Source: Lysobacter dokdonensis DS-58 (GTDB lineage Bacteria > Pseudomonadota > Gammaproteobacteria > Xanthomonadales > Xanthomonadaceae). From it: 64,000 bases of DNA. The stretch is from NCBI RefSeq assembly GCF_000770795.1, contig NZ_JRKJ01000008.1, positions 124,001 to 188,000 on the forward strand. The letters are read 5' to 3'. Below, one piece after another: positions 52,929-61,106 of this stretch. Every line of letters starts with the position of its first letter. The first letter of the stretch is position 1. The notes beneath the pieces were generated by a model. It was not told the origin of the DNA. It searched no databases and saw nothing but the letters and a program-made list of their open reading frames with translations. The position numbers and the translations under genes are program-made.

Positions 52929-53645
52929 ATGGCGCGCGTCGGCGTGACGCGCGCGCAGTTCCTCCGGCTGCTCCTGCTCGGGGCAGCCGGGGCGGTGTTG
53001 CCGCCGCGGGTGCGTGCGGCGCGCGTGGAATACGACTTCTGGCTGACGCGGTTGAAATACGACTCCGGCGACTGGGACGTCGACCAGCGCATGCCGTCGA
53101 ACCTGGTCACGTCCCTGATCGACTACACCAACCTGCGCGTGGATCCGAAGGAACACGTGCTGCCGCTGGCCGATCCGAAGATGCTGATGGCGCCGTTCTG
53201 CTATCTCGCCGGCCACAAGCTGGTGGAGTTCAACCCGCAGGAGCGGCGCAATTTCGAGCGGTACGTGCGCAATGGCGGGTTCGTGTTCGTCGACGACTGC
53301 AACCACGACATCGACGGGTTGTTCGCCAAATCCTTCGAAGCGCAGATGGCGTCGATCTTCGGGCCCAGGGCGCTGAAGAAGCTGCCGAACACACACCCGC
53401 TGTATCGCAGCTTCTTCAAGTTCCCCGAGGGCCCGCCGGCCACGGGCTTCGAGTTGAACGGGTGGGGCGACGACCTCGTGCACGATTACCTGCGCGGGAT
53501 CGAGATCGACGGCCGCCTGGGCGTGCTCTACAGCAACAAGGACTATGGTTGCGAATGGGATTACGACTGGCGCAACAAGCGCTTCCTGGCCGAGGACAAC
53601 ACCAAGTTCGCGGTCAACATCGTGATGTATGCATTGAACAGCTGA
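52929..53645 (+). CDS. DUF4159 domain protein, exported
   Basis: 238 residues. The N-terminus (VTRAQFLRLLLLGAAGAVL) is signal-like, close to Tat but with one arginine. The rest matches DUF4159 (YDFWLTRLKYDSGDWDVDQR, GGFVFVDDCNHDIDGLF, THPLYRSFFKF), a domain related to glutamine amidotransferase-like folds and usually found in MoxR/DUF58 clusters. No catalytic triad is obvious, so a binding role is likely. Thirteen bases after TldE and 13 before MoxR. Confidence 0.85.
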   Translation: MARVGVTRAQFLRLLLLGAAGAVLPPRVRAARVEYDFWLTRLKYDSGDWDVDQRMPSNLVTSLIDYTNLRVDPKEHVLPLADPKMLMAPFCYLAGHKLVEFNPQERRNFERYVRNGGFVFVDDCNHDIDGLFAKSFEAQMASIFGPRALKKLPNTHPLYRSFFKFPEGPPATGFELNGWGDDLVHDYLRGIEIDGRLGVLYSNKDYGCEWDYDWRNKRFLAEDNTKFAVNIVMYALNS

Positions 53646-53658
53646 CGGGCGCACGCGC

Positions 53659-54654
53659 ATGAACGACACCTTTTCCGAATCCGACCTCAAGGCGCAACTT
53701 GCGCTCCTGACCACGCTGCGCGAGGCCATCGGCCAGGCGATCGTCGGCCAGGAGGAAGTGGTCGAGCAGTTGCTGATCGGCCTGCTCGCCGGCGGGCATT
53801 GCCTGCTCGAAGGCGTGCCGGGGCTGGGCAAGACGCTGCTCGTGCGCTCGCTCGGGCAGGCGCTCGCATTGCAGTTCCGCCGTGTGCAGTTCACGCCGGA
53901 CCTGATGCCGAGCGACATCCTGGGTACGGAACTGCTCGAAGAAGACCACGGCACCGGCCATCGCCATTTCCGGTTCCAGCCGGGTCCGATCTTCACCAAC
54001 CTGCTGCTCGCCGACGAATTGAACCGCACGCCGCCCAAGACGCAGGCTGCGCTGCTGGAAGCGATGCAGGAGCGCACGGTGAGCTACGCGGGCGTGACGC
54101 ATGCACTGCCGTCGCCGTTCTTCGTGCTCGCCACGCAGAATCCGCTGGAGCAAGCGGGCACGTATCCCTTGCCCGAAGCGCAGCTGGATCGCTTCCTGCT
54201 GCACATCCGCGTCGCGTATCCGAGCGAGCAGGAGGAATACGACATCCTCGCGCAGACGACGGGCGCCGCCATCGCGCAGGTGCCCGAAGTGATGCACGGC
54301 GAGGAAGTCCTCGCCCTGCAGGCGCGCGTGCGCGAGGTTCACCTCGGCCCCGACCTGCTTGCATGGATCACGCGCCTGGTGCGCGCGAGCCGTCCGAGCG
54401 ACCACGCACCGTCCGAAATTCGTCAATGGGTGAAGTGGGGTGCGGGCCCGCGTGCCGGCCAATCGCTGGTGCTCGCCGCAAAGGCGCGCGCGTTGCTGCA
54501 CGGTCGCCTGGCCGCCACGCGCGACGACGTGCTTGCGTTGGCCGCACCCGTGATGCGGCATCGCCTGTTGCTGTCCTTCGCCGCCGAGGCCGAGCAGAAG
54601 AGCGCCGACGACGTGATCGCCGCGCTGTTGCGCAGCGTGCCGTTCAACGCCTGA
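53659..54654 (+). CDS. MoxR family AAA+ ATPase
   Basis: 331 residues with Walker A GVPGLGKT (52-59), Walker B LLLADELNR and the AAA+ lid domain after ~220. MoxR proteins act as chaperone-like ATPases that mature or activate proteins with von Willebrand A or DUF58 domains, encoded directly downstream here. It is cytoplasmic. The 13-base spacing to both neighbours and unbroken direction show cotranscription. Confidence 0.93.
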   Translation: MNDTFSESDLKAQLALLTTLREAIGQAIVGQEEVVEQLLIGLLAGGHCLLEGVPGLGKTLLVRSLGQALALQFRRVQFTPDLMPSDILGTELLEEDHGTGHRHFRFQPGPIFTNLLLADELNRTPPKTQAALLEAMQERTVSYAGVTHALPSPFFVLATQNPLEQAGTYPLPEAQLDRFLLHIRVAYPSEQEEYDILAQTTGAAIAQVPEVMHGEEVLALQARVREVHLGPDLLAWITRLVRASRPSDHAPSEIRQWVKWGAGPRAGQSLVLAAKARALLHGRLAATRDDVLALAAPVMRHRLLLSFAAEAEQKSADDVIAALLRSVPFNA

Positions 54655-54667
54655 CGACAGGCGCGAC

Positions 54668-55579
54668 GTGCGTGCAGGCTCGACCATCGCCGAACTGATT
54701 CCGCCGCAGGTCCGCGCGCGGTTGAAGGATCTGCGTTTGATCTCGCGCCGCGCGGTGGGCGTGCAGGGCGTCGGCTTGCATCACAGCCGCAGCCGCGGGG
54801 CGGGGCTGGAGTTCGCACAGTACCGTGCGTACGAACCGGGCGATGAACTGCGCCAGGTCGACTGGAAGTTGTACGCGCGTTCGGATCGCTTCTTCGTGCG
54901 GGAGGCCGAACGGGAAAGTCCGCTGGCCGTGTGGTTGCTCGTCGATGCCACCGCGTCGATGGCGCAGGAAGACGCGGCGCGCCCCGGCTGGTCGCGGCTG
55001 TCGGCGGCGAAAGGCCTGGCTGCGTGCGTGGCGGAGCTCGCGCTGCGGCAGGGCGATCGCTTCGGCATGGCGGTGTTGCGCGGCGATGGCGTACGCCTGG
55101 TGGCGCCGGGGTCGTCGGCGCGGCAGCGCGATCGGTTGTTCCTCGAGTTGCATGGGCTGTCGGCGCAAGGGCGATGGCCGGAAGCCGAGCAATTGCGGCC
55201 GTTGTGGGAACGCATCGCGGCGGGGGATCTCGTTGTGTTGCTCAGCGATCTGTTCGACGACGGCGCGGTGGATGTCGCCACGCGCATGGCGGCGGCGCGG
55301 CGCGAAGTGCTCGCGATCCAGGTGCTGACGGCGGAGGAGCGCGACTTCCCGTTCGAAGGCGGGCATCGTTTCCGCGACCCGGAAACCGGGGAGGAATTGC
55401 TCGGTGACGGGCCTGCGATGCGCGCCGATTTCCTCGCGCGGTTCGACGCCGCGCGCCGCGCCGTGCATGCGCGCCTGGATGCCGCCGGCATTCGCCACGC
55501 GGATTGTTACCTCGATCAACCGCTCGATCTTCCGCTGCGCCGCCTGTTCGGCGCGCGCGACGCCGCGGAGTACGCGTGA
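54668..55579 (+). CDS. DUF58 domain protein
   Basis: 303 residues. The DUF58 signature YEPGDELRQVDWKLYARSD spans about residues 55-75, followed by a von Willebrand A-like fold (VWLLVDATASM and VLLSDLFDDGAVD). It is the usual partner of MoxR ATPases. The start is a GTG at 54668, set by spacing to MoxR. Its stop overlaps the next gene (GTGA). Probably a peripheral or cytoplasmic binding protein whose activation needs MoxR; cellular target unknown. Confidence 0.9.
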   Translation: MRAGSTIAELIPPQVRARLKDLRLISRRAVGVQGVGLHHSRSRGAGLEFAQYRAYEPGDELRQVDWKLYARSDRFFVREAERESPLAVWLLVDATASMAQEDAARPGWSRLSAAKGLAACVAELALRQGDRFGMAVLRGDGVRLVAPGSSARQRDRLFLELHGLSAQGRWPEAEQLRPLWERIAAGDLVVLLSDLFDDGAVDVATRMAAARREVLAIQVLTAEERDFPFEGGHRFRDPETGEELLGDGPAMRADFLARFDAARRAVHARLDAAGIRHADCYLDQPLDLPLRRLFGARDAAEYA

Positions 55580-56697
55580 ACCTCGCGTTCCTGCTCCCCG
55601 CCGGGCTTGCGGCGCTGGCGGCGGTGTTGCTGCCGCTGCTGATCCACCTTGCGCGACGCAGCGAGCAGCGTCCGACGGTGTTCGCCGCATTGCAGTGGTT
55701 GCGGCAGAAGCCCAAGCCGCGGCATCGCATCCGGTTCGACGAATGGCCGTTGTTGCTGGTGCGCGTGCTGCTCGTCGCGCTGGTCGGCGTGTTGCTCGCC
55801 AAGCCGGTGTTGTTCGGCGCCGCGAGTCATGCGCCGTACGTTGCGGTCGCGCCGGGTGTCGATGCAGCGACGGCGAAGCGCGTCGACGTGCCGAAGGAGG
55901 CACGCTGGCACTGGTTGAAGGAGACGGACGGACCGTTCACGAGCGTGTTGCGGGAACTCGACGCGACGCTGCCGCCCGACGTCGCGCTCACCGTTATCGT
56001 CCCCACGCAACTCGATGGCGTGGATGCGCAGATCCCGAAGCTCACGCGCAAGGTCGATTGGCGCGTCGTCGGAAGCCCCTCTCCCTCCGCGAACCGGGTT
56101 GTTGAGAAAGCCCGTCAACCGACGCCACTCACCATCCGCTTCGACCCCACGCACGAGCGCGCCGTTCGTTACCTGCGCGCCGCAGCGATCGCGTGGAACG
56201 CCAAACCCGACATCGCCCCCGCGACGCAACGCTTCGACTCCAGATCGAGGAACGTTGCATGGCTGGCCACGGGCGCGGTCCCCGCCGACCTCCTGGAATG
56301 GACGCGCACCGGCGGCACGCTCCTGCTCGATTCGCAGGCCACCATCGCCGACATGCCGACGCTCGTGCCGCTATGGCGCGATGCGAACGGCACGGTGTTG
56401 ATCGAAAGTGCCGCGTTCGGCCGCGGCCGCGTCCTGCGATTCACCAAGCCACTCGTTCCCGCGCAAATGCCCGCGCTGCTGGATGGGGATTTCCCGAAGC
56501 AGCTTCGCGCGGCCATCGCGCCGGCATCGACGACACCCGCGCGCGTGGCGGCAGCGGACCATGCGCCGACCACCGGCGCCACCGCGTACCCGCCATCGGC
56601 ACGCGACATCGCGCAGTGGCTGGTGTTGCTGATCGTGCTGGTGTTCGCGCTCGAGCGTTGGATGGCGACCGCGCGCCGGAGCGGGGTGAGCCCGTGA
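55576..56697 (+). CDS. BatA-like membrane protein
   Basis: 373 residues. The N-terminal region (LAFLLPAGLAALAAVLLPLL, with the basic loop RRSEQRP) matches the aerotolerance/BatA N-terminal domain, followed by a second helix (LLLVRVLLVALVGVLL). The large middle part is extracytoplasmic and the C-terminus has one helix (QWLVLLIVLVFALERW). Start is the GTG overlapping the DUF58 stop. Such proteins accompany MoxR/DUF58 and are thought to act at the envelope; the exact role is unknown. Confidence 0.85.
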   Translation: MNLAFLLPAGLAALAAVLLPLLIHLARRSEQRPTVFAALQWLRQKPKPRHRIRFDEWPLLLVRVLLVALVGVLLAKPVLFGAASHAPYVAVAPGVDAATAKRVDVPKEARWHWLKETDGPFTSVLRELDATLPPDVALTVIVPTQLDGVDAQIPKLTRKVDWRVVGSPSPSANRVVEKARQPTPLTIRFDPTHERAVRYLRAAAIAWNAKPDIAPATQRFDSRSRNVAWLATGAVPADLLEWTRTGGTLLLDSQATIADMPTLVPLWRDANGTVLIESAAFGRGRVLRFTKPLVPAQMPALLDGDFPKQLRAAIAPASTTPARVAAADHAPTTGATAYPPSARDIAQWLVLLIVLVFALERWMATARRSGVSP

Positions 56698-58817
56698 ACG
56701 CGTTGACGCGCGTGCGCGCCGCGCTCCATGGCGCACGCCGGCGACGCACGATCGACTTCCTGCTGGCGTGGTCCCCGTGGGTCTTGCTGATCTCGGTGCT
56801 CCTTTGGCGCCTGCTTGACCTCCGGAGCGCGGCGTTGTTCGTGCTGCCCATGCTCGCTGCACTGTGGTTCATGGCGCGCATCCGCATGCTGCGACTCGAC
56901 GACGCGTGGCTCGTGCGCGAACTCGACGCGCGCCGGCCCGACCTGGAAGACAGCACGGACCTGTTGTTCGCGCAGCCCGAATCACTGACGACACTGGAGC
57001 GCCTGCAGGTCCAGCGCCTGCAATCGCGCCTGGAATCGGGCCCGGTGCCGGATCTGCGTCCGCGCTGGTCGACGCGCGCGATCGCACTCGGCCTCGTGGT
57101 TGCGGCCGTGGGCGTCGCCGCGATCCTCGCGTGGCCGGAACGCCAGCCCGTCACGTTCGACAACGTACTGGCGAACATCGGCGTGTCGACCGCGAAGCCG
57201 ACGCACACGCGCATCGTCACGCAAACGCTCGCCATCGCGCCGCCCGCGTACACCCGCCAGCCGGCGCGCGAATCCGCCACGCTCGACGCCAAGGCGCCGC
57301 AAGGCACGCGCCTGCAATGGACGTTGCGCTTCGCGCCGCAACCCGAAGGGGCGGAACTGGTCTTCCACGACGGCCGCCGCGTCGCGCTGACGCGAGAAGG
57401 CGATGTCTGGCGCGCAACGGACGTCCTTGCACGTTCCGCGCTCTACCGCGTCGTGTTGCAGGACGCGCCGCCGCTGCAGAAGCAGACACTGCACCGCCTC
57501 GACGCCATCGCCGACCGCCCGCCCGAGCTGCGTGTCGTCGCCCCGGACCGCGGTCTGACGCAGATGAAATCCGGGCAACGCGCGTGGTCGCTCGCGTTCG
57601 AGGGCAGCGACGATTACGGCGTGTCGCCGAGTGCGCGCCTGCACATCACCATCGCGCACGGCAGCGGTGAGTCCATCGAGTTCCGCGAACAGGAATTCGG
57701 CGTCGGTGGCGCGGGCGCGGCCACGTCGAAGCGCTACCTCCGCACCCTCGACCTCGCCGCGCTCGGCATGACCGAAGGCGACGACCTCGTCGCGCAATTG
57801 CACGTCGACGACAACCGTGTCCCCGGCCCGCAAAGCGCCCGCAGCGCGAGCGTGATCCTGCGCTGGCCGCCGGACCTCGGCGCGGAAGCGACCGGCGTCG
57901 AGGGCATGGTCAAGAAAGTGTTGCCCGCGTACTTCCGCAGCCAGCGGCAAATCATCATCGATGCCGAGGCGTTGCTGAAGCAGCGGCGTGCGCTGGCGAG
58001 CGAACGCTTCACCAAGCGCAGCGACGAAATCGGCGTCGACCAACGCATCCTGCGCCTGCGGTACGGCCAGTTCCTCGGCGAAGAAGCCGAAGGCGATCCG
58101 CAGCCGCCCCCGACGAACGATCCTGCCGACGCGCATGCGGACGCGGATGGACACGATCATGCGGCGGAGCCGGTGCCGACGGCGCCGACGTTCGGCCAGG
58201 AAACCGCGGTGGTCGAACAATTCGGCCACACGCACGACGAACCGGAAGCCGCCACGCTGCTCGATCCGGACACGCGCGCGACGTTGAAGAAGGCGCTCGA
58301 CCAGATGTGGCAATCGGAGTTGCACCTGCGCCAGGGCCAGCCGCAGGACGCGTTGCCGTATGCGTACCGCGCGCTCGGGTTCATCAAGGAAGTCCAGCAG
58401 GCCACGCGCATCTACCTGGCGCGGGTGGGTACGGAACTGCCGCCGATCGACGAGTCGCGCCGCATGAGCGGCGAGCGCGGTGCGATCACGCGCGGCGATG
58501 CGTTGGTCGCGGCGACGGCCGCCGACCCTGTGCTGTCCGACTTGTGGCGCGCACTGGACGGTACATCGGCCATCGACTACGCATCGCTCGAACGCTGGCT
58601 GCGCGATCATCAATCGCAGTTGCGCGATCCCCTGGCATTCGTCGCCGCCATCGAAGCGCTGCGGGCAGACCCGCAATGCGACCGTTGCCGCCGCGATCTG
58701 CGTGCGCTCTTGTGGCCGTTGTTGCCGCGGCCGCCGGCCAACGCGGAACGCCGGGCGGGTGATGATGCGACCTCGCGCGCCTATCTCGATGCCTTGCGCG
58801 AGGGGCGTGCGCCATGA
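56694..58817 (+). CDS. DUF4175-like large envelope protein
   Basis: 707 residues. Three hydrophobic segments lie within about 20-150 (DFLLAWSPWVLLISVLLW, LFVLPMLAALWFMARI, IALGLVVAAVGVAAIL). A long extracytoplasmic part follows, then a charged, helical C-terminal half. It resembles DUF4175-type proteins found in MoxR/BatA clusters. A His/Asp-rich linker (DAHADADGHDHAAE, around 478-492) could bind metal. Start is a GTG overlapping the BatA gene (GTGA). Function unknown; probably a scaffold of the cluster. Confidence 0.78.
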   Translation: MNALTRVRAALHGARRRRTIDFLLAWSPWVLLISVLLWRLLDLRSAALFVLPMLAALWFMARIRMLRLDDAWLVRELDARRPDLEDSTDLLFAQPESLTTLERLQVQRLQSRLESGPVPDLRPRWSTRAIALGLVVAAVGVAAILAWPERQPVTFDNVLANIGVSTAKPTHTRIVTQTLAIAPPAYTRQPARESATLDAKAPQGTRLQWTLRFAPQPEGAELVFHDGRRVALTREGDVWRATDVLARSALYRVVLQDAPPLQKQTLHRLDAIADRPPELRVVAPDRGLTQMKSGQRAWSLAFEGSDDYGVSPSARLHITIAHGSGESIEFREQEFGVGGAGAATSKRYLRTLDLAALGMTEGDDLVAQLHVDDNRVPGPQSARSASVILRWPPDLGAEATGVEGMVKKVLPAYFRSQRQIIIDAEALLKQRRALASERFTKRSDEIGVDQRILRLRYGQFLGEEAEGDPQPPPTNDPADAHADADGHDHAAEPVPTAPTFGQETAVVEQFGHTHDEPEAATLLDPDTRATLKKALDQMWQSELHLRQGQPQDALPYAYRALGFIKEVQQATRIYLARVGTELPPIDESRRMSGERGAITRGDALVAATAADPVLSDLWRALDGTSAIDYASLERWLRDHQSQLRDPLAFVAAIEALRADPQCDRCRRDLRALLWPLLPRPPANAERRAGDDATSRAYLDALREGRAP

Positions 58818-60664
58818 ACGTCCCGCACGTCGTCGGCGCTGCGCTCGCGGTCATCGCGGCGCTGTCTGCGGCGCGACTGATCGTCCGTCATGTTCGCGCG
58901 CAGCCGAAGCGCGCCGCGACGTGGCGAGTCGCGTGCCTCGTCGCGGCCCAACCGATCTGTGCGGCGCTGTTGTATTTCGCGTTGCTGCCGCCGACCACGC
59001 CGGGCGAGGCGGGGACGCTCGTGGTCGCGACGGCGAACACGCCGTCGACTGCGTTGGCGAAGGGGCAGGGCGGTGACGCGACCGTCGCGCTCCCCGAATC
59101 GCCGCCGCTCGCCGGCGTCGAACGCGTGCCGGATCTATCCACCGCATTGCGACGCCATCCCGGCACGCAGCGCATCCGAGTGCTCGGGGCGGGCCTGGAG
59201 GCGCGCGATCGTGATGCGGCGCGCGGCCGATCGGTCGTCTTCGAGCCGAACCCGTTGCCACGGGGCCTGATCCAACTCGATGCGCCCTCGCGCGCGATCG
59301 CAGGCGGCGCGTTCCGGATCGACGGGCGTGCGCACGACTTGCGCGGTGGCACGGCTGAACTGCGCGATCCCGCCGGGCAGCGCGTGGATCAACGCCCGCT
59401 CACCGACGACGGTCGCTTCGACCTCACCGCGACGACGCGTGTCCCCGGTGCCGCGACGTTCACCCTGCGCTTGCGAGACGCGCAGCGCCGCGTCGTCGAG
59501 GACATCGCGGTGCCGTTGCAAGTGCAGGCGCAAGCCGCGCCGCGCGTGCTGCTGCTCGCCGGCGCACCCGGCCCGGAAGTGAAATACCTGCGCCGCTGGG
59601 CGCGCGACGCGGGCATCGCGCTGCACGTCCAGCTGTCCGTCGGCGGCGGCGCGCAACTCGGCGATGCACCGATGGCGTTGAATTCGGGCAACTTGCAGCG
59701 GTTCGACGTGGTGATCGTCGACGAACGCGCGTGGTCGAGCCTCGGCGACGCGCAACGGGCCGCATTGAATGACGCGATCCGTCAGGGTCTTGGCGTCCTG
59801 GTGCGCGTTACGTCGGCACTGTCCGACGCGGAGCAGCGCCGCCTGCGCGCCCTCGGTTTCGACATCGATGCCGGCCGCGACGCCGCGGAGGTCCACCTTC
59901 CCGAGCCGCGCCGCGACGAGGATGCATTGCGCGCCCGCATCGGCCCCGGCACGCGCGATCAATCGCGAGCACATGACGCGCCGGTGCCCGAGACGCCCGC
60001 ACTGACGCGACGCACGTTGCGACTCGCAGCCAACGATGGCGTCGTCCTGCTGCACGACCAGGCGAACGCGCCGCTCGCCCTCTGGCGCGCCGAAGGCCGC
60101 GGCCGCATCGCCGTGTGGTCGCTCACCGACACGTATCGCCTCGTGCTGGCCGGCCGCGAAGACCTCCATGCCGAAACGTGGAGCCACGCGATCGCGACGC
60201 TTGCGCGTGCGCAGGCAAGCGATCCGATCACGATCGAAGGCGAAACGCGCGTGGGGGAACGCATCGCGCTGTGCGGTCTGTCGCGCGATGCGGTCGTCGC
60301 CGCGCCGCATGGCACGAAGACGCCGCTGCTGATCGACCCGACGACGGGTGATCGCGCGTGCGCCGCCTATTGGCCGCGCGAGGCGGGTTGGCATACCGCG
60401 ACACGCGCTCGCGGCGTGCAGTACTTCCACGTCGTCGCGGCCGACGCAACGCCCGGCCTGCACGCGAATCGGCTGCGCGAGGCGACGCAACGACTGGTCG
60501 CCGAGTCGGTCGGCGGATCCAACGCGAAGGCCGGATCCGAGCCACCGCGCATCCCCGGCGCGCGTTGGCCCTGGTGGCTCGCCTGGCTGCTCGCCAGTGG
60601 TGCGCTGTGGTGGTTCGAGCGTTCCCGCACGGGTGTCCCGAAAGCACCGCCGCAAGGGGCTTGA
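58814..60664 (+). CDS. Large membrane-anchored protein of the MoxR cluster
   Basis: 616 residues: two helices at the start (VVGAALAVIAALSAARLIV and ICAALLYFALLPP), a long periplasmic part containing a beta-rich region (about 150-240) and a Rossmann-like stretch (PRVLLLAGAPGPEVKYLRRW) reminiscent of glutamine amidotransferase-like folds, and one C-terminal helix (WPWWLAWLLASGALWWFERS). No catalytic triad assigned. It overlaps the DUF4175-like gene by ATGA and ends the cluster; the next promoter overlaps its stop. Confidence 0.72.
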   Translation: MNVPHVVGAALAVIAALSAARLIVRHVRAQPKRAATWRVACLVAAQPICAALLYFALLPPTTPGEAGTLVVATANTPSTALAKGQGGDATVALPESPPLAGVERVPDLSTALRRHPGTQRIRVLGAGLEARDRDAARGRSVVFEPNPLPRGLIQLDAPSRAIAGGAFRIDGRAHDLRGGTAELRDPAGQRVDQRPLTDDGRFDLTATTRVPGAATFTLRLRDAQRRVVEDIAVPLQVQAQAAPRVLLLAGAPGPEVKYLRRWARDAGIALHVQLSVGGGAQLGDAPMALNSGNLQRFDVVIVDERAWSSLGDAQRAALNDAIRQGLGVLVRVTSALSDAEQRRLRALGFDIDAGRDAAEVHLPEPRRDEDALRARIGPGTRDQSRAHDAPVPETPALTRRTLRLAANDGVVLLHDQANAPLALWRAEGRGRIAVWSLTDTYRLVLAGREDLHAETWSHAIATLARAQASDPITIEGETRVGERIALCGLSRDAVVAAPHGTKTPLLIDPTTGDRACAAYWPREAGWHTATRARGVQYFHVVAADATPGLHANRLREATQRLVAESVGGSNAKAGSEPPRIPGARWPWWLAWLLASGALWWFERSRTGVPKAPPQGA

Positions 60665-60689
60665 CACACTACGAAGACGTTAGTACTAA
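60661..60689 (+). promoter_or_regulatory. Promoter and operator in front of the BlaI gene
   Basis: TTGACA (60661-60666) is followed after a 17-base spacer by TACTAA, a plausible sigma-70 promoter. An operator-like dyad ACTAC-N7-TTAGT (60668-60684), continued by the palindrome TTAGTACTAA (60680-60689), fills the spacer and the -10 area. The same dyad occurs before the serine hydrolase, so BlaI probably represses both. The -35 box overlaps the preceding stop codon. Confidence 0.65.
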
Positions 60690-60716
60690 TGGCACCGTAG
60701 CCAACCGGACGCCACC

Positions 60717-61106
60717 ATGCCCACCACGCCGCATCCCACCGAAGGCGAACTCGCGCTGCTCCACGTGCTGTGGGCCGGCACCGCGCCGATGACCGTGCGC
60801 GAGGTGCATGCCGTGCTCTCGCGGCAGAAGGACACCGCGTACACGACGGTCCTGAAGATGCTCACCATCATGGCCGACAAGGGCCTGGTCGTCCGCGACG
60901 AAGCGCAGCGCACGCACACCTATCGGGCCGTGCACGCCGAACCGGTGGTGCAGGCCTCGTTGTTGAAGGACCTCGTCCGCAAGGCGTTTTCCGGTTCGGC
61001 GACGGCATTGGTGCAACGCGCGCTCGACGACGCGATGGCGAGCCCGGAAGAACTCGACGCCATCGCCAAGCTCATCGCCGACGCGAAGAAGAAGCGCAAC
61101 GTCTGA
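60717..61106 (+). CDS. blaI: BlaI/MecI/CopY family repressor
   Basis: 129 residues with the winged-helix core PTEGELALLHVLWAGTAPMTVREVHAVL-type start (family pattern, positions 7-35) and the recognition helix region AYTTVLKMLTIMADKGLV. The family represses beta-lactamase or metal-response genes and is removed by cleavage, usually by a partner M56 peptidase such as the next gene. It begins 56 bases after the promoter-operator at 60661 and its stop overlaps the next start (TGATG), so the pair is coupled. Autoregulation is likely. Confidence 0.92.
   Translation: MPTTPHPTEGELALLHVLWAGTAPMTVREVHAVLSRQKDTAYTTVLKMLTIMADKGLVVRDEAQRTHTYRAVHAEPVVQASLLKDLVRKAFSGSATALVQRALDDAMASPEELDAIAKLIADAKKKRNV

Noticed and set aside
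49928-53110. A 1060-residue open frame on the minus strand
   Set aside because: It is antisense to the tldD/tldE genes, and its composition (Arg, Val, His, Asp) is that of a frame opposite a strongly coding gene.
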